Of a stretch of DNA of 64,000 nucleotides, positions 12,301 through 24,723 are shown piece after piece; positions within the stretch are counted from its first letter, which is position 1, and each line of letters opens with the position of its first letter. The translations under genes and the position numbers were made by a program. The notes beneath the pieces are model-generated. The model was not told the origin of the DNA and searched no databases. It saw only the letters and a list, made by a program, of their open reading frames with translations. Location of the stretch: positions 193,501 to 257,500 of the forward strand of contig DF239162.1 of the NCBI GenBank assembly GCA_000507305.1, read 5' to 3'. The stretch comes from Breviolum minutum Mf 1.05b.01 (Eukaryota; Sar; Dinophyceae; Suessiales; Symbiodiniaceae).

Positions 12301-15300
12301 ACCAGTTGAGGTTGGTAGTTTATCGAATTATTTCCAAGATTTTATATATATCCCAGGTTGTTGGCCGGATTCTTACATGGGTGGAATAATCCTTTTACTA
12401 ACCAAGCACCAGCAGGACATCCCATTAGGTCTCGATGATTCCCCTAAGCCCCCCAACACGGCGAAGGACCATCATGTTGGCGATGGCTATCCTGATTCAG
12501 ATGGTGGAAGATCCAACAAATGTTTGGGTAACATGGCAAACATTTCAGGGGAATTTAAGGTGCAGAAACAGGAACTATGGCCTTCTCCAGGGATTATGAA
12601 GCAAAATAATTGTCCTTTGATAATGCCTTAATAGGACCATATTTCCTTGGATTCCCATGAACACAACTTGACTACTTCAAACATCTCAAGCAGCTATGGG
12701 GCGTTGTTTTTTGCATTTGAAATGTAAATCAGCAAAATTTTCCCCGGAAAAAATCCCTGAACCTCCCAAATTAAATGAGGGGCCATCCCAACCACATCTT
12801 TGAGAAGTTTTTTCCGTCCCATCTTGCCATCAAACAAGCCAAGGAACTCTTCAATGCTGTAATCCAAGTCGCAGGACCTCATTTTTGATGGGATTCGGGA
12901 AGAAAGCACACTGATGGTGATTTAGTTTTCTTGGAAACAATCAATATCTTGAAATATATGTCTATGTAAATGTACATATATATATAATATATACATAATA
13001 TATATCGTATATATAGAGATGTATCAAACTAGTTTGATTTTGTAATGGACATGCATGCAATCCTTTCAACAGAATCATGTAATATATGTATACGTATGTG
13101 CAAGAGCACATGAAAATACATATGGAGTAACACATATCTTAGACTTGCATAAGATGTTAGGAAAAAGCAAATGATGGTTTAATGGTGGTTCACCATGGTA
13201 CAATCCGTAATAATCACCTCAAACCAATCCAAGGATATAGCCATTGCAACCAAAAGAATAGTCTTGAACAACATCGAGTACCAATCCCAAAGAAGGTGTT
13301 TTTTTTCGCAAAAAATGCCTGAAAAAAAACATCCTATGCACCGTGAAATGACTACTAATTCCCTAAAGCTTTACAGCAAACACAGCTGAAAGATGGTGCT
13401 TGGAAGATGATCCTTTCACTCACTTTTTCGGGGCCGCTGTAAGCATATTTTCAGGAGTTTTAGGGGGTGGCGCTATACAGCCACTCTAGAGGTACGGTTG
13501 ATTTCTTCCATCAACAGTATCATATTGGACAACAAATCCTTTCTTTGATATGAAAAAAAAAATCCACAAATTCAGCCAGCAGAAACTTCTGGGAACGTCT
13601 GATGGTATCCAGCTTATGGAACGTAGAGGCTCAAGGAGAAAAAACACATGCCGTGTACCCAGCACATGCAACCCTTTGTTGAAGCTTTGCGTGGGTCATT
13701 GTGCATACTGGCGTGTGCTTCTCTCCATTCTTGTCGTGCAAAAATTCATGCGAGAATGACACTCTCCCATTACTATGCTAGTACCCCCATACTTACTTGC
13801 AATTCATTAGATCCTGACTTCATATCCAAAGCTCCATCCAGTCTCGGATGGTAGCCACGGATTGTAAATGAATCTCCTACTTGAAAAAGGAACAAACATC
13901 TCCAGTCCATATCAATCTTACTAGTAGTTATGAAGGTGAACATCATGAAATAGTTGGTGGTTTCAACCCATCTGAAATACTTGCATGGGTGAAGCAGATT
14001 GGATATGATTGGATAGTATTCATGTTCACATTTCAAGTATCCCAAGATCCATTTCTATCCCCAAACAACCACTCAAACAACCAGCACTCAAACACACCGA
14101 AACGACGATTCCAGGCTATGCTAAATTCCAAGCTACAACCCAGGATTCACCAAATTCGTTTTCAAGATCGTCCCTGCGGGCCGCTTTGTTTCGCATCATT
14201 TCTGTTGTGGGGGGATCTACCGGAACCTAACTCCACCCAAAAACTTTCCACTCACACATTGGAGTCGGTTTAGCTTGGTGGGATTTCCCAGTTGGCCTTA
14301 CAAAAATCTATATTAAATGACAAAAAATCCTGGGGAAAACCCAGGTCACGAGGTTCCTCCAAAAACCTTGGCGACAGGATAGATAGATCCAAGTAACTTG
14401 ATTCGGAAGATTTTCCGAAACAACATTTTCGATCCAACAAAAAAACAACGTTGGTTGGTGGTTTTTTCAGCAACCCAATTGAAAAAATATGCGAGTTTGT
14501 CTAAATGGGTTGAACAATCTTCCCCAATGTTCGGGTTGGAACATGAAAAATATTTGAAACCATTCACCTAGGTTAGTTATTTTGCCAATGGCACAATAAG
14601 TGCCTGCACTCCATCCCATCTGTTTTGTGTTCGAGTCTTTCCAATTTTTCTTGATGTTCAACCACGATTTCCAATGGGCATGTGCTGTTTTTTATTGGGA
14701 TAAATCCAGCATGTGAGCCTCGGATAAAACACGCTGACTTTCCATGAAATACTCCTTGTTTAGTAGGGATCCTTAATTTATGGTTTATGACATAATCACC
14801 ACATAACTGGGTAGTATTTCATCCCCTTTTTATACCCTAAACCACCAGGGTAGCCCAGCCCTTTTTTCACTGCTCATGTGGCTTACCCACCAGCAAAGAT
14901 CCATCCGCAAACCATCACGCCTTCCATGTAAACGCCATGTTCCAACATGGCTTTGTAGAGGGTGGACCTGGACGTAAAGGACGAGGTTTAGCATCCTGGA
15001 AGGGGTTTTTTGGGATGTTTCCGAAAATAGGGGTGGGTACCCCCAAATCATCCATTTTGGGGTATCCCTGTTTGAAAACACCCATATAGTTCCAAGTGAT
15101 TTGTAAACAAAACTTCCATTAATTTTTTTTCATTGAAGAATCAATCACTTGATCGTATTTTTCGAAAAAAAATCCGAATTAGAAGAACATTTGTTTCACG
15201 TGTTTTTTCTTTTCGAAGACAAAAACGACTTGAATTTTAATGCACACGGACGATCTTCAAAATTTGGGTCACTTCGGCTTTAATACCCCGGAAAAATGGA

Positions 15301-18300
15301 AGATCTACTCCCCCGAAAACAAACATGGAATCTGAAAATGATGGTTCCCAAAAAGAACTCCTCTTCCACAAGTTAGATTTCAGGTTCCATATCAGTTTTC
15401 CGGGTTGTACTCATTGCAAAGAAAATACTGGGATGTCTTGCTGGTACTTAGTAAATGGATTATTTCACCCCTATATAAGTAGGTTGGATACGACCCGTAA
15501 ATTGGTTACAAACCAACTTATTATCTATTTACGAACTTCCATGGACACCCTAGTAAACATTATAGTGGCAACCCACGCATTTTTTAAGCATTCGTCATCA
15601 GTCGAACAACGATGTGCTTTTTCAGTTGTTAAGACATGTCCAGCAAATGTGCCAGGGTCGATCAACTCCTTATATTGAGGATAAACTCATCCCACCTTTA
15701 ATAGGAAATCCTTATAAATGGGTATATAAACCCTTACGAAATTGGGTTGATGACTATCCCCGATGATCTCTTCACCGATGCATGGGGCTTTTTGGGGGGG
15801 CCAATGGCTTGCCAAGGTTGGTAAAGGTTGCTTTGCCGGGATGTCTTCCAGTTCGGTGTGTTCAAACAACCTTTGACTTTTGTTAGGTAACTGAACAACA
15901 TGGTATAAATCAGCTAGTAAATTGGGGGTTTGGATTCCTGGGATCTCCTTACAAACCACTGGGCCCCAAACCACCAATTTACCAATCATTAGTTGAAAAA
16001 GTGTTCCTAGTAACCTCTGATTTTCTAGATTTCCTATCAGAAAAAAAAAACATAGGAAATATACGGACCCTAATCAGGACACCGTGTTTCGTAGGTGCAG
16101 TGTAATTCCCATTCCATTCGTTTTTCATGTCCAAGGCGTTGGTCACGTGGACCCAAACCCACTGAGGTGTTCCCACTGAACTTCAATGTTCACTGCGATG
16201 GCTGTCTCTAAATCGTGCTCACCTGCAAGGACCCCAAAACGCCAGTTTTTTTTCAATGGGGGTGAAATGGGGGCCCCCCAAAAAAGTAGGTTTTTTGAAC
16301 ACCCCAGTCGCCCATGGATTTTGTCCCGCCATTCAAAAAGGGGCCCTGGAGCAACTCCGGTTTTTTGTTGTGGTTTTTCTTTTTCCTCCATGAAAACGTC
16401 ACACACAGAAAGAGGCATAAGGTTTTCCCCCAGAACTAAACTTACTAACTCACTATACTTATCTTTGTAAGGAACTCTCTTCGTTGATTTGTGATGTCGC
16501 ACTTTTCCTGTTGGAGTAGATAGGTTTTAGTGGTACTTTGCTTATTTGAAGAGTAGCCTGGAAGTCCAAACAAGCAGTTTTTTATGCTTGTTTCGATTGG
16601 ATGATTCCAAATCATTACATAACACATGAAGGTTTATAGGGATTCCCTACTAAAAATGGAATAATCCTAGTCGTGACTGTTACTGGGTGGGGGGTAGTTC
16701 CAAAAAATACCCATGAATTGTCATTGTCACTTTCCATCCTGAAGAATATGAAGAAATCTCAACATTTTCTCCATTCTTGACATCAACCGTAAACACAAAA
16801 CGCAATACTCCCCCGAAAACTAACAGATAGCCCTTGAAACATGCGTGGAAGACATGTGTGAGAAATTCCAAAAATCTTTGAAACCACGACCTACATCATC
16901 AGTTTCCTATCAAAATCATACACTTTTTGCTTGTGGATAAGGAAGGGTTGGGGATCCTCCATACCCATCTAACTAGCATTTTTTCATGATCCCTGGCAAT
17001 TTGATCGAATGGATAATGAGAAATGATGGGCCTTGGAAAATATATCTCCAGCTTCAAATCTGCTGTTATTTGGGTGTCGACTTGGAGGATCATCCCATGA
17101 CTTGTAAGTGATTAATAACCATGGTTAGTAAGTCCCGTCCCCTAAGGATCGGGTGCTGGTCTACTCATAAATGGCCCCCTCAACTAACCACGTATCCTAA
17201 GTGTGGGCCCCGAGCTGAGATATAAGTGGAGTGAACAGTGAAGTGTAAAACCCCAGCCATGGCCGAAGTTCGAAGTCATAGCCATGGCCTTGAAAATCGG
17301 ATCACCCCGAAATAAGTGGAGCTATAAACCTACTGATATAACTGATATGACTTCCAATTCTTCGTGCCCTCTTTGGGATGTAATATATAATAAAAAGCTC
17401 TATGGCCATCTCACTCGGGTGAAATACACGGAGTTATTATTGCACTTGCTCATATCTGGTGACTTTGGGGGCCCACTTGTATGGCATAGAACTAGTGAGT
17501 TCCGGGGCCCGCATAACTCCACTGATTTCGGGGTTATAACTAACCCTGGTGCAACCTATCTATTTTGCGCCATTTATAGGGGTTATATAACTCCATTTAT
17601 AACGATCGTAGGGGCACACCTTGTACTTATACACTGCGGTAGATAGAAAGTTAGATGGCACAGTTTCTAGGTATATATTGGTTAAAAAAGGGCCCTTTAC
17701 TAATTTACCTTTTACACTCCCGAAGTTCAACATAGTCCCTGAAAAATGATGGTTGGAAGATTACATTCCTTTTAGGATGGCTTATTTTCAGGGGCGAGCT
17801 GTGAAACTTCCAGGGAGGAACTGCTGTGTCATCTATTTTGACTCGAAGGTAAGTGGTTCTTACGGCGGCCCACGAGACGATTTTTCCCGGTCGCCGCCGG
17901 TCGCCTTTCATGACGATGTCAGGCTCGACGATGGGAACCAAACCTTCATCTTGACAAATCAAGGCCTCAGATTTCTTTAAAAAAAAAACATGTGGTGCAA
18001 ACGTGTCTCAAGGTGGAAACATACAAAAAACAATATCAGCTGGGTGATACATGAATAATTACATAAATAAATTTACATGTCATTAGTAGATAATAATGTA
18101 GATTACTATACACTTACATGAAAGTGTATTCAAATATGGCCCACCTGAAGTTTAACATAGCCCCCGAAATACTGTTGATGGTTCAGAAATCCGGCCAACC
18201 ACCCGGGATATATGAAACCTTGTAAATAATGGGATACACTACCAACCTCAACTGGCTAGCAGGACTTCTGAGCCATCAACAGTGGCACTGGAAAATCCCC

Positions 18301-21300
18301 GCGTGATGTAGTAAAAACACAAAGGTTTTATTTTCAACCCAGCCATGTTAGTTTATCCGAGTGTAAATCGATGGAAATTGTGGTTAACACCTATTTTTTA
18401 CGTAAAGATTTGCTTCATCATCCAATTGATAGCCAACTATTTATAAATGGATGGCTATCAGGTTCCAAATGGTATTCTTGTGAAATCAGTCTCATAGTGA
18501 TGGGTCTCTTCAAAAGTCATTGGTCACAAGACTGTCAAACGGGAAACATGAAGGATGATCGATGTGTTTTATCGAAATCAAATATTTCCTTCCAATTTCT
18601 TCATTCAGTTGGGTAGTACTCACTATTACTTCATGTCTCTGGGGTATATGATGTATATATATGTATATATATATATATGTCATCAAGATTTCCTTGAAAT
18701 GATGCAGAACATTCTCTTTACTTTTCACTTGTGTCTTTTCACCACGCATTTGCAAAAGATATACTCCTCAAATAGGGTAAATTTAAAATCCCAAAAAAAC
18801 TGTTGAATTTCCCAACCACCACCTTTAGCTTTTATCATCTTTAGGCACCAAACAAAGAAAAGAATCACTCAGCACAAATTTTTAGGGTTTTGCAAATCTA
18901 CGAGTAAATGGCCACGGGGGACTTTCCAAAATCCCCCATTTTTTTCTGGATCCATTTTCCTCGCAACATCTTCTGACTCCAACTCCACCAAACCACCTAC
19001 CACTACTTGGATGTCCCAGGAACTTATCCTAACTGGGAGTCCCCTAAGGATCGGGGGCTGGTCTAGTTATAAACGGCTTGGTTTACCCCCCTAACTACGT
19101 ATCCTAAGTTGGGGTCCATCCTCCAAGTATGCTTCCCTTCCCAGTGGTCACCAGGGTCATGAAATTAAGGGGTCGGCCGCAAAACCAAAGACAGAGCCGG
19201 CAGTATTAAGGGATCATTAACCACTAAGGTGGGATTAATCCAATTACTAGTCCATGAAAAATCACACCAAAAAATCATCCAAAATGTCCAACCAAGAAGA
19301 TGGGTTGTTAATGGAGTTATGGGGCCCCTATTTTAAATGGCCCATGGGTTTCACTGGGGGTGAAATTTCACCCTCAAAATACGTGGCCAAGAATAGCTGG
19401 TGACTTTGGGCCCACTGAACAAACCAACGAATCGAATCCTTTGTCTCCATTTGTTACATAACGTCCGAAGTACTTGGTTTTGCATGTTCGATGCTAGGAA
19501 AAAGTAAACATAGTCTCCCAAATGGTGGTGAAAGATGGTGGTTTACCATGGTACGAATCAGTAAAAAAATCACTCAAAAATCAAATCCCAGAAAATAAGG
19601 AAAATCCACTGCTTTCGGATTGAAATAACCCCAGAATACACATTTCTTCCCCAAAAATGGTGGTAAAAAAGTCAGCTTAAACAAATCCAAGGTCGAAACG
19701 TAGCGTGCCAAGTCGTTCATGTTCGACTCGATGGCCGTCCGGGTGGGGCCAAAACGCCTGGGCCGTGTGACGACTTCAAGGTCGATGAGTTGGTCAATAA
19801 TTCTTTCAACACACATCCGGACACAGGGGATGGGCCCAGGTGTTGGGGTCCATGGATTTTTGAAAAAACATCTTTAAAGGTGAAAGGTTTGATTGGGGAT
19901 GCAAACTTGTTATATTAGTGAATTGTTAGGAAACCTAGTTGGTGGTTTCAACCAACCCATCTGAAAAAATATTAGTGAAAAATTGGTTTCATGAAACCCC
20001 AGGGATCGGTAGGGATGAACATAAAAAAAATATTTGAACCAAGCCACCACCTAGACATGAATTCAAATGGTCGGAGTTTGAGGGTCATTTATGTTTATGA
20101 TATGATATGATATGATTGATGATTTCACATGGGATATGAGAACTCACTTGCAAGAGTCCATTATTAGCCAAACGAAATTGGTTGCATTTCTCGAATCGTC
20201 ACAAGTCCAGCATGCTGAAAGACAAAAAAACTCCCAAATGGTGGTTTGATGGTGGTTGACCATGGTGCAAAATCAAAAAATCCCCTTATTGCCAAAAAAA
20301 AAAGGTACTTCCTATGTTTTCCAGGTTGTATCAATTGTATCATTCAACATGGAACCTGAGAATACACCCCTGGAATTTCGGAAAATCATCTGAACCAAAC
20401 CATCATTTTCAGGTTTGAGCCGTTGGTCTTCGGGGCTCAAAATCCATCGGTTTTTCGGTCCGTTTTTTTTGACAACAAAAAACAATCAGGGGATAGTTGG
20501 ATGTACCCCTATGGGAAATCCCTGTATACCACCATACAAAAAACGGGCTTTTTTATGGGTGAAAAAAATCCCCCAAAATCTCATCTGAGAACTTCCCGAA
20601 AACATCATCCTGCCGGGCCACGAGATCTGTAGTGGACTTCTCCATTTGGCGAATTTCGCACCAGCAGCCTGGTGGTTGAGATGTCAGAAAACGGGGTGCC
20701 GGGCTTGGGGGGAAAATTCGGGGAAACCAAAGATTAAATTCGGTGAGGATAGATCTCATATGATTAAAACATACAAAAACACCTTATGTATGTATATATC
20801 ATATTATACTTATGTATATATGGATATATCTATGTACTATGTATATATCATGTTGAAACATCATATATACTATATCTAACTATATATGATATATTGACAC
20901 ATCATATTACACAACACTATTCTTCAAACAATATACGCTAAATGATACAGCTTAATCTTAGCCACTAGTCCCACATCTTCACGCTCCATCCTGTAAGGCC
21001 AAAAAAACAACCAGCATAAACTCCCCCAATTCCCCCAGGTATCTTTAAACTTACTCAGCCATGAAACAGAAATTTGAACTACAAATGGGTGTTTTCGAAA
21101 TTAGGGATACCCCAAAATGGATGGTTTATAATGGAAAACCCTATTAGAATAGATGATTTGGGGGTACCCACCCCTATTGTCGGAAACACCCAATACATAT
21201 TTTTCCTTAAATACATATTCCTCATCCCCAAAAGCTTAGTCAGACAAGGCCGTTGGCGGTTTGTGAGTTGGCAAAATCAACGGAACCCAATCTTACTCAA

Positions 21301-24300
21301 CCCAAGCCAGGCTGTGCTTACTATACATACCCCACTTAATGCCTAATCAACCTACCCCCCCTCCCCCAAAGTAACCCTCCTCAGAACGTAACTAAGGGTT
21401 TTTAATAGCCGGGTTTAAGGGGAAACCAAATGGTTTTCATAAGCCCTGATCATAAGGCAGGCTATTTCTGAGGGGGTGGTACGTTAGGGGGCGGGTTGAC
21501 TAGCAATAATTGATGTTTTCTGATACTTTTGATGTTTTCAACAACCACCTGGGACCTGGGATGTATCAAACACCCTCGAAAACTGGGCAACTGGTTGATT
21601 TTTGTTCCATAAGTAAAACCGTAAACCTCCCGTTGTGTTCGGCGTTTCGAAACGCCTTGTATTCCTTACAGCGTTGTGCCAAGGAATCAAGACCTTGCAT
21701 CACTGTATCACCTGGTGTTCCTGGCAGCTCCTCAGTTGATCACCAGGTGGGAACGGTAGGAACGGTTGGTGCCACCAGGATGATGGCCTTTCCACTCTGC
21801 TGCTTCATGGGTTTGCGAAAGTTCAGGTGGTTGGAAAACAGTAACAAAAAATCCATTCTCCCAAAATGGTGGTGAAACAATGGTGATTTACTGTGGTAGA
21901 ATCCGTAAAACTCACCTGTGTGGGACCTACCAACTGATCCACCCACACCTTTGGATATAAAAATGGATGCCGAGACGCGTAGACCTTCAAGTGGGGCTTG
22001 ACTCCGGGAATGATATTTCGCTTTTCCAAGGCTTCTGGAAATGGCACACCTCTCGTGTTTTTTGGTGTGTGTAACCCACAAAAGCTCCGAATTGGGACTG
22101 GCATCTTTACCTACAATGAATGGCCAAAGTTTATGAGAAATGTAGGCAAAAATCTTCCAGTAACATTGGGAGCGCATGGGATTGGTTTCTGTAAAGCAAA
22201 AAAATCGGAGGAAGTCGAAGATTGCTTGAGGAGCCAAAAAGAATTCATGCCTAGCTGGGCAAGTATTCCTCTGTTTTACTGGGATGTCCATGGTACTGGA
22301 TGTAACTGGATTATTTCACCCCTTTATAAGTAGGTTGGATAAGTCCCCTAATTAGGTTATAAACCAACTTACTAACGATGGTTACTAACTTCCATGGACA
22401 CCCTAGTAGGTACCAAAAAAATGTGTGGGGATTCCCAGACCGTGCCTTCATCGTCTTTTTGGTACAGCGTTTCAGGATCAAGGATTGCAGCCTGGGCCGT
22501 TTCGTCCATGGGAAAAGACGATGCACAACTCAGCATTCAAACGGATTTCACGCAAAAAACCCGGCCTTACTTTCTATGAAATACTGGTTGATTTTTTAGG
22601 TGATTAGTTATCTAAAAAACTCATTTGCCACTCTATTACTTGGATTTGCTTACTCTTCCCCGATGCTGGTGAACAATGGTAATGAAACACCTTAAACAAA
22701 TCCCGTAGATCTACCATCATTTAGCATTGCTTGCTCGAAATGTTGTTCTCTTAGAACCTGTTATTTGCTCAGATAATGAACGATGTCTTTTGCTTTTGTT
22801 TCCCATGGCAACTTCACTTATTCAAATTCACCACAAGGACAATGCTTTCTTTTTTTTCGGCTATTTTTTGTGTGGAAATCTCCCCTCTGAAGCCACATGT
22901 CTGAAGTTTTTGTTTTTCAAAATCTTCAATCAGTTTGGGTTGGCTGAATTTGATTCCAACCCTTTTGGTTGAAGATTTCGTGAAGAAAAAGTATTCAGTA
23001 TCTTCCTCAAGCTCCAGGTACATGATAAAAAACCAACTTGATTTTTCAAAACAGAAACAGTTGGTGATCAATCTGGGCAAATCAGTATAATTCCTAAACC
23101 CGATTTTTTTGAGGATTTTGGGGAAATTCCCTTACTAAACCCACCATTTGAAGGGTGACCCACCGGGCGGGAAAGGTCGCCGGATAATTTGCCCAGATCA
23201 ATCTTAGTTGAGCATCTATCTGTGTATAAATACCTCGAAAAAACAGTGGTTTTCTTAACAAACCTTCCTTTGAACATCACTCTTTTCTCTGAACACGTGG
23301 CCAAATTTCATACAAATGTCTTGAAGGAAACAAAGGGCTTCCCTTTCATACCAAAAAGTGGAATAGGCTTCTTTAGACTATTGTGAACCAGGTTTTTGGT
23401 AACCCTCTCAATAATATACATACACACCTAAATCATAAGTGTTTCATTTCCACTTGCCTCAATAGAAGCTGTAAACGGAACTTCAAGAAATCAAAACTTT
23501 CCGCCAAGGGACACTTAAATAGTTGTTGATGCCAGGTGTCTCGTACAACATCTGTCGATAGATCCGCCTAGCTAGAGAGCTGGAGGAGAAAACAATGATG
23601 CTAGAAATCAGGTGATGAAGAAATTGGCCAAAACTTTATGTTTAGGGCTTATTAGCCATTGGTTTCCCTTAAGAAGGCCGGCTATTAAACCCTAATTTCT
23701 GGAGGGGGGTAGGTTAGGGGGGGGTAGGTTGACCACCTGGAGAGGACCAGTGATCCAATGTTTATAGGGATAAACCATGAACCCATGTATTGGTTTATAT
23801 ATGTGTTTCCAAAAATAGGGGAGCCCCAAAATGGATGGTTTATTATGGAAAACCTTATTAAAATAGATGATTTGGGGGTACCACTATTTTCGGAAACATC
23901 CATATACAAATCACCACCGAGCTTGGAAATGGCGCTGCGCTAATTTACGGACTCACAGTCCCGGTGTAATTCGGTTGTCACACCTTTTGATTTGGAAATC
24001 CATGGGAAATCTCGCACCCTGCGAATGCCATGATTACCCTCCAGGAAGTAGCCGGCCTTCTTTTTCAGGAAGTTATTAAGGGATCATGGTGGTTGTCATT
24101 AACCGCTAATCAGGCATTAAATCTTGGGGGGAGGTGGTACTGGGGGAGCCTTAGATTGCCATAATGGAAGGGAACTTGCGAACACTTCCTCGTACGGGTA
24201 TCATTGGTTGGATTTTTCCAAGTTCCGAGGAAAAAAGTGACTACTTTGGCATCATCACTTGTTTTGTAGTTCATACCTTTCCCAACTGATTATTGCGGAG

Positions 24301-24619
24301 AAGGGTCAGTCAACCCACTTTTTCAACACTATTTCTCTGTTGAGAAATGTCAGCAAGAATCTGAGTTTTTCTCGTTTTTTTTGAGTTTCAGGAGTTGTTT
24401 TGTAGTTTTCACGATTTGCCCATGGTATTTTCCCTAAGATGGTGTCAACAAGCGATCTTCTCAAAAGCTCCCAATGAAAAAAGGATTGGCCTGTGCTCTT
24501 CAGTGTTCTCAACACCAACATTCTCGAAGCGACCGCCAATGGTGCCAGGACCCTGCAAGGGAGAAATAAACTGTAGACAGTTGAGACAACTGATCATGAG
24601 CATGACTGATAGTGATGAC

Positions 24620-24657
<38 letters not shown>

Positions 24658-24658
24658 C

Positions 24659-24723
<65 letters not shown>

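Noticed and set aside
12200..12631. 143-residue plus open frame
   Set aside because: Its first half is a decayed F4 element and an F6 end; the frame lies in aldolase intron 13.
21740..22291. 183-residue minus open frame, the longest without N
   Set aside because: It crosses aldolase exon 5 in a wrong frame and runs through an F3 element in intron 5.
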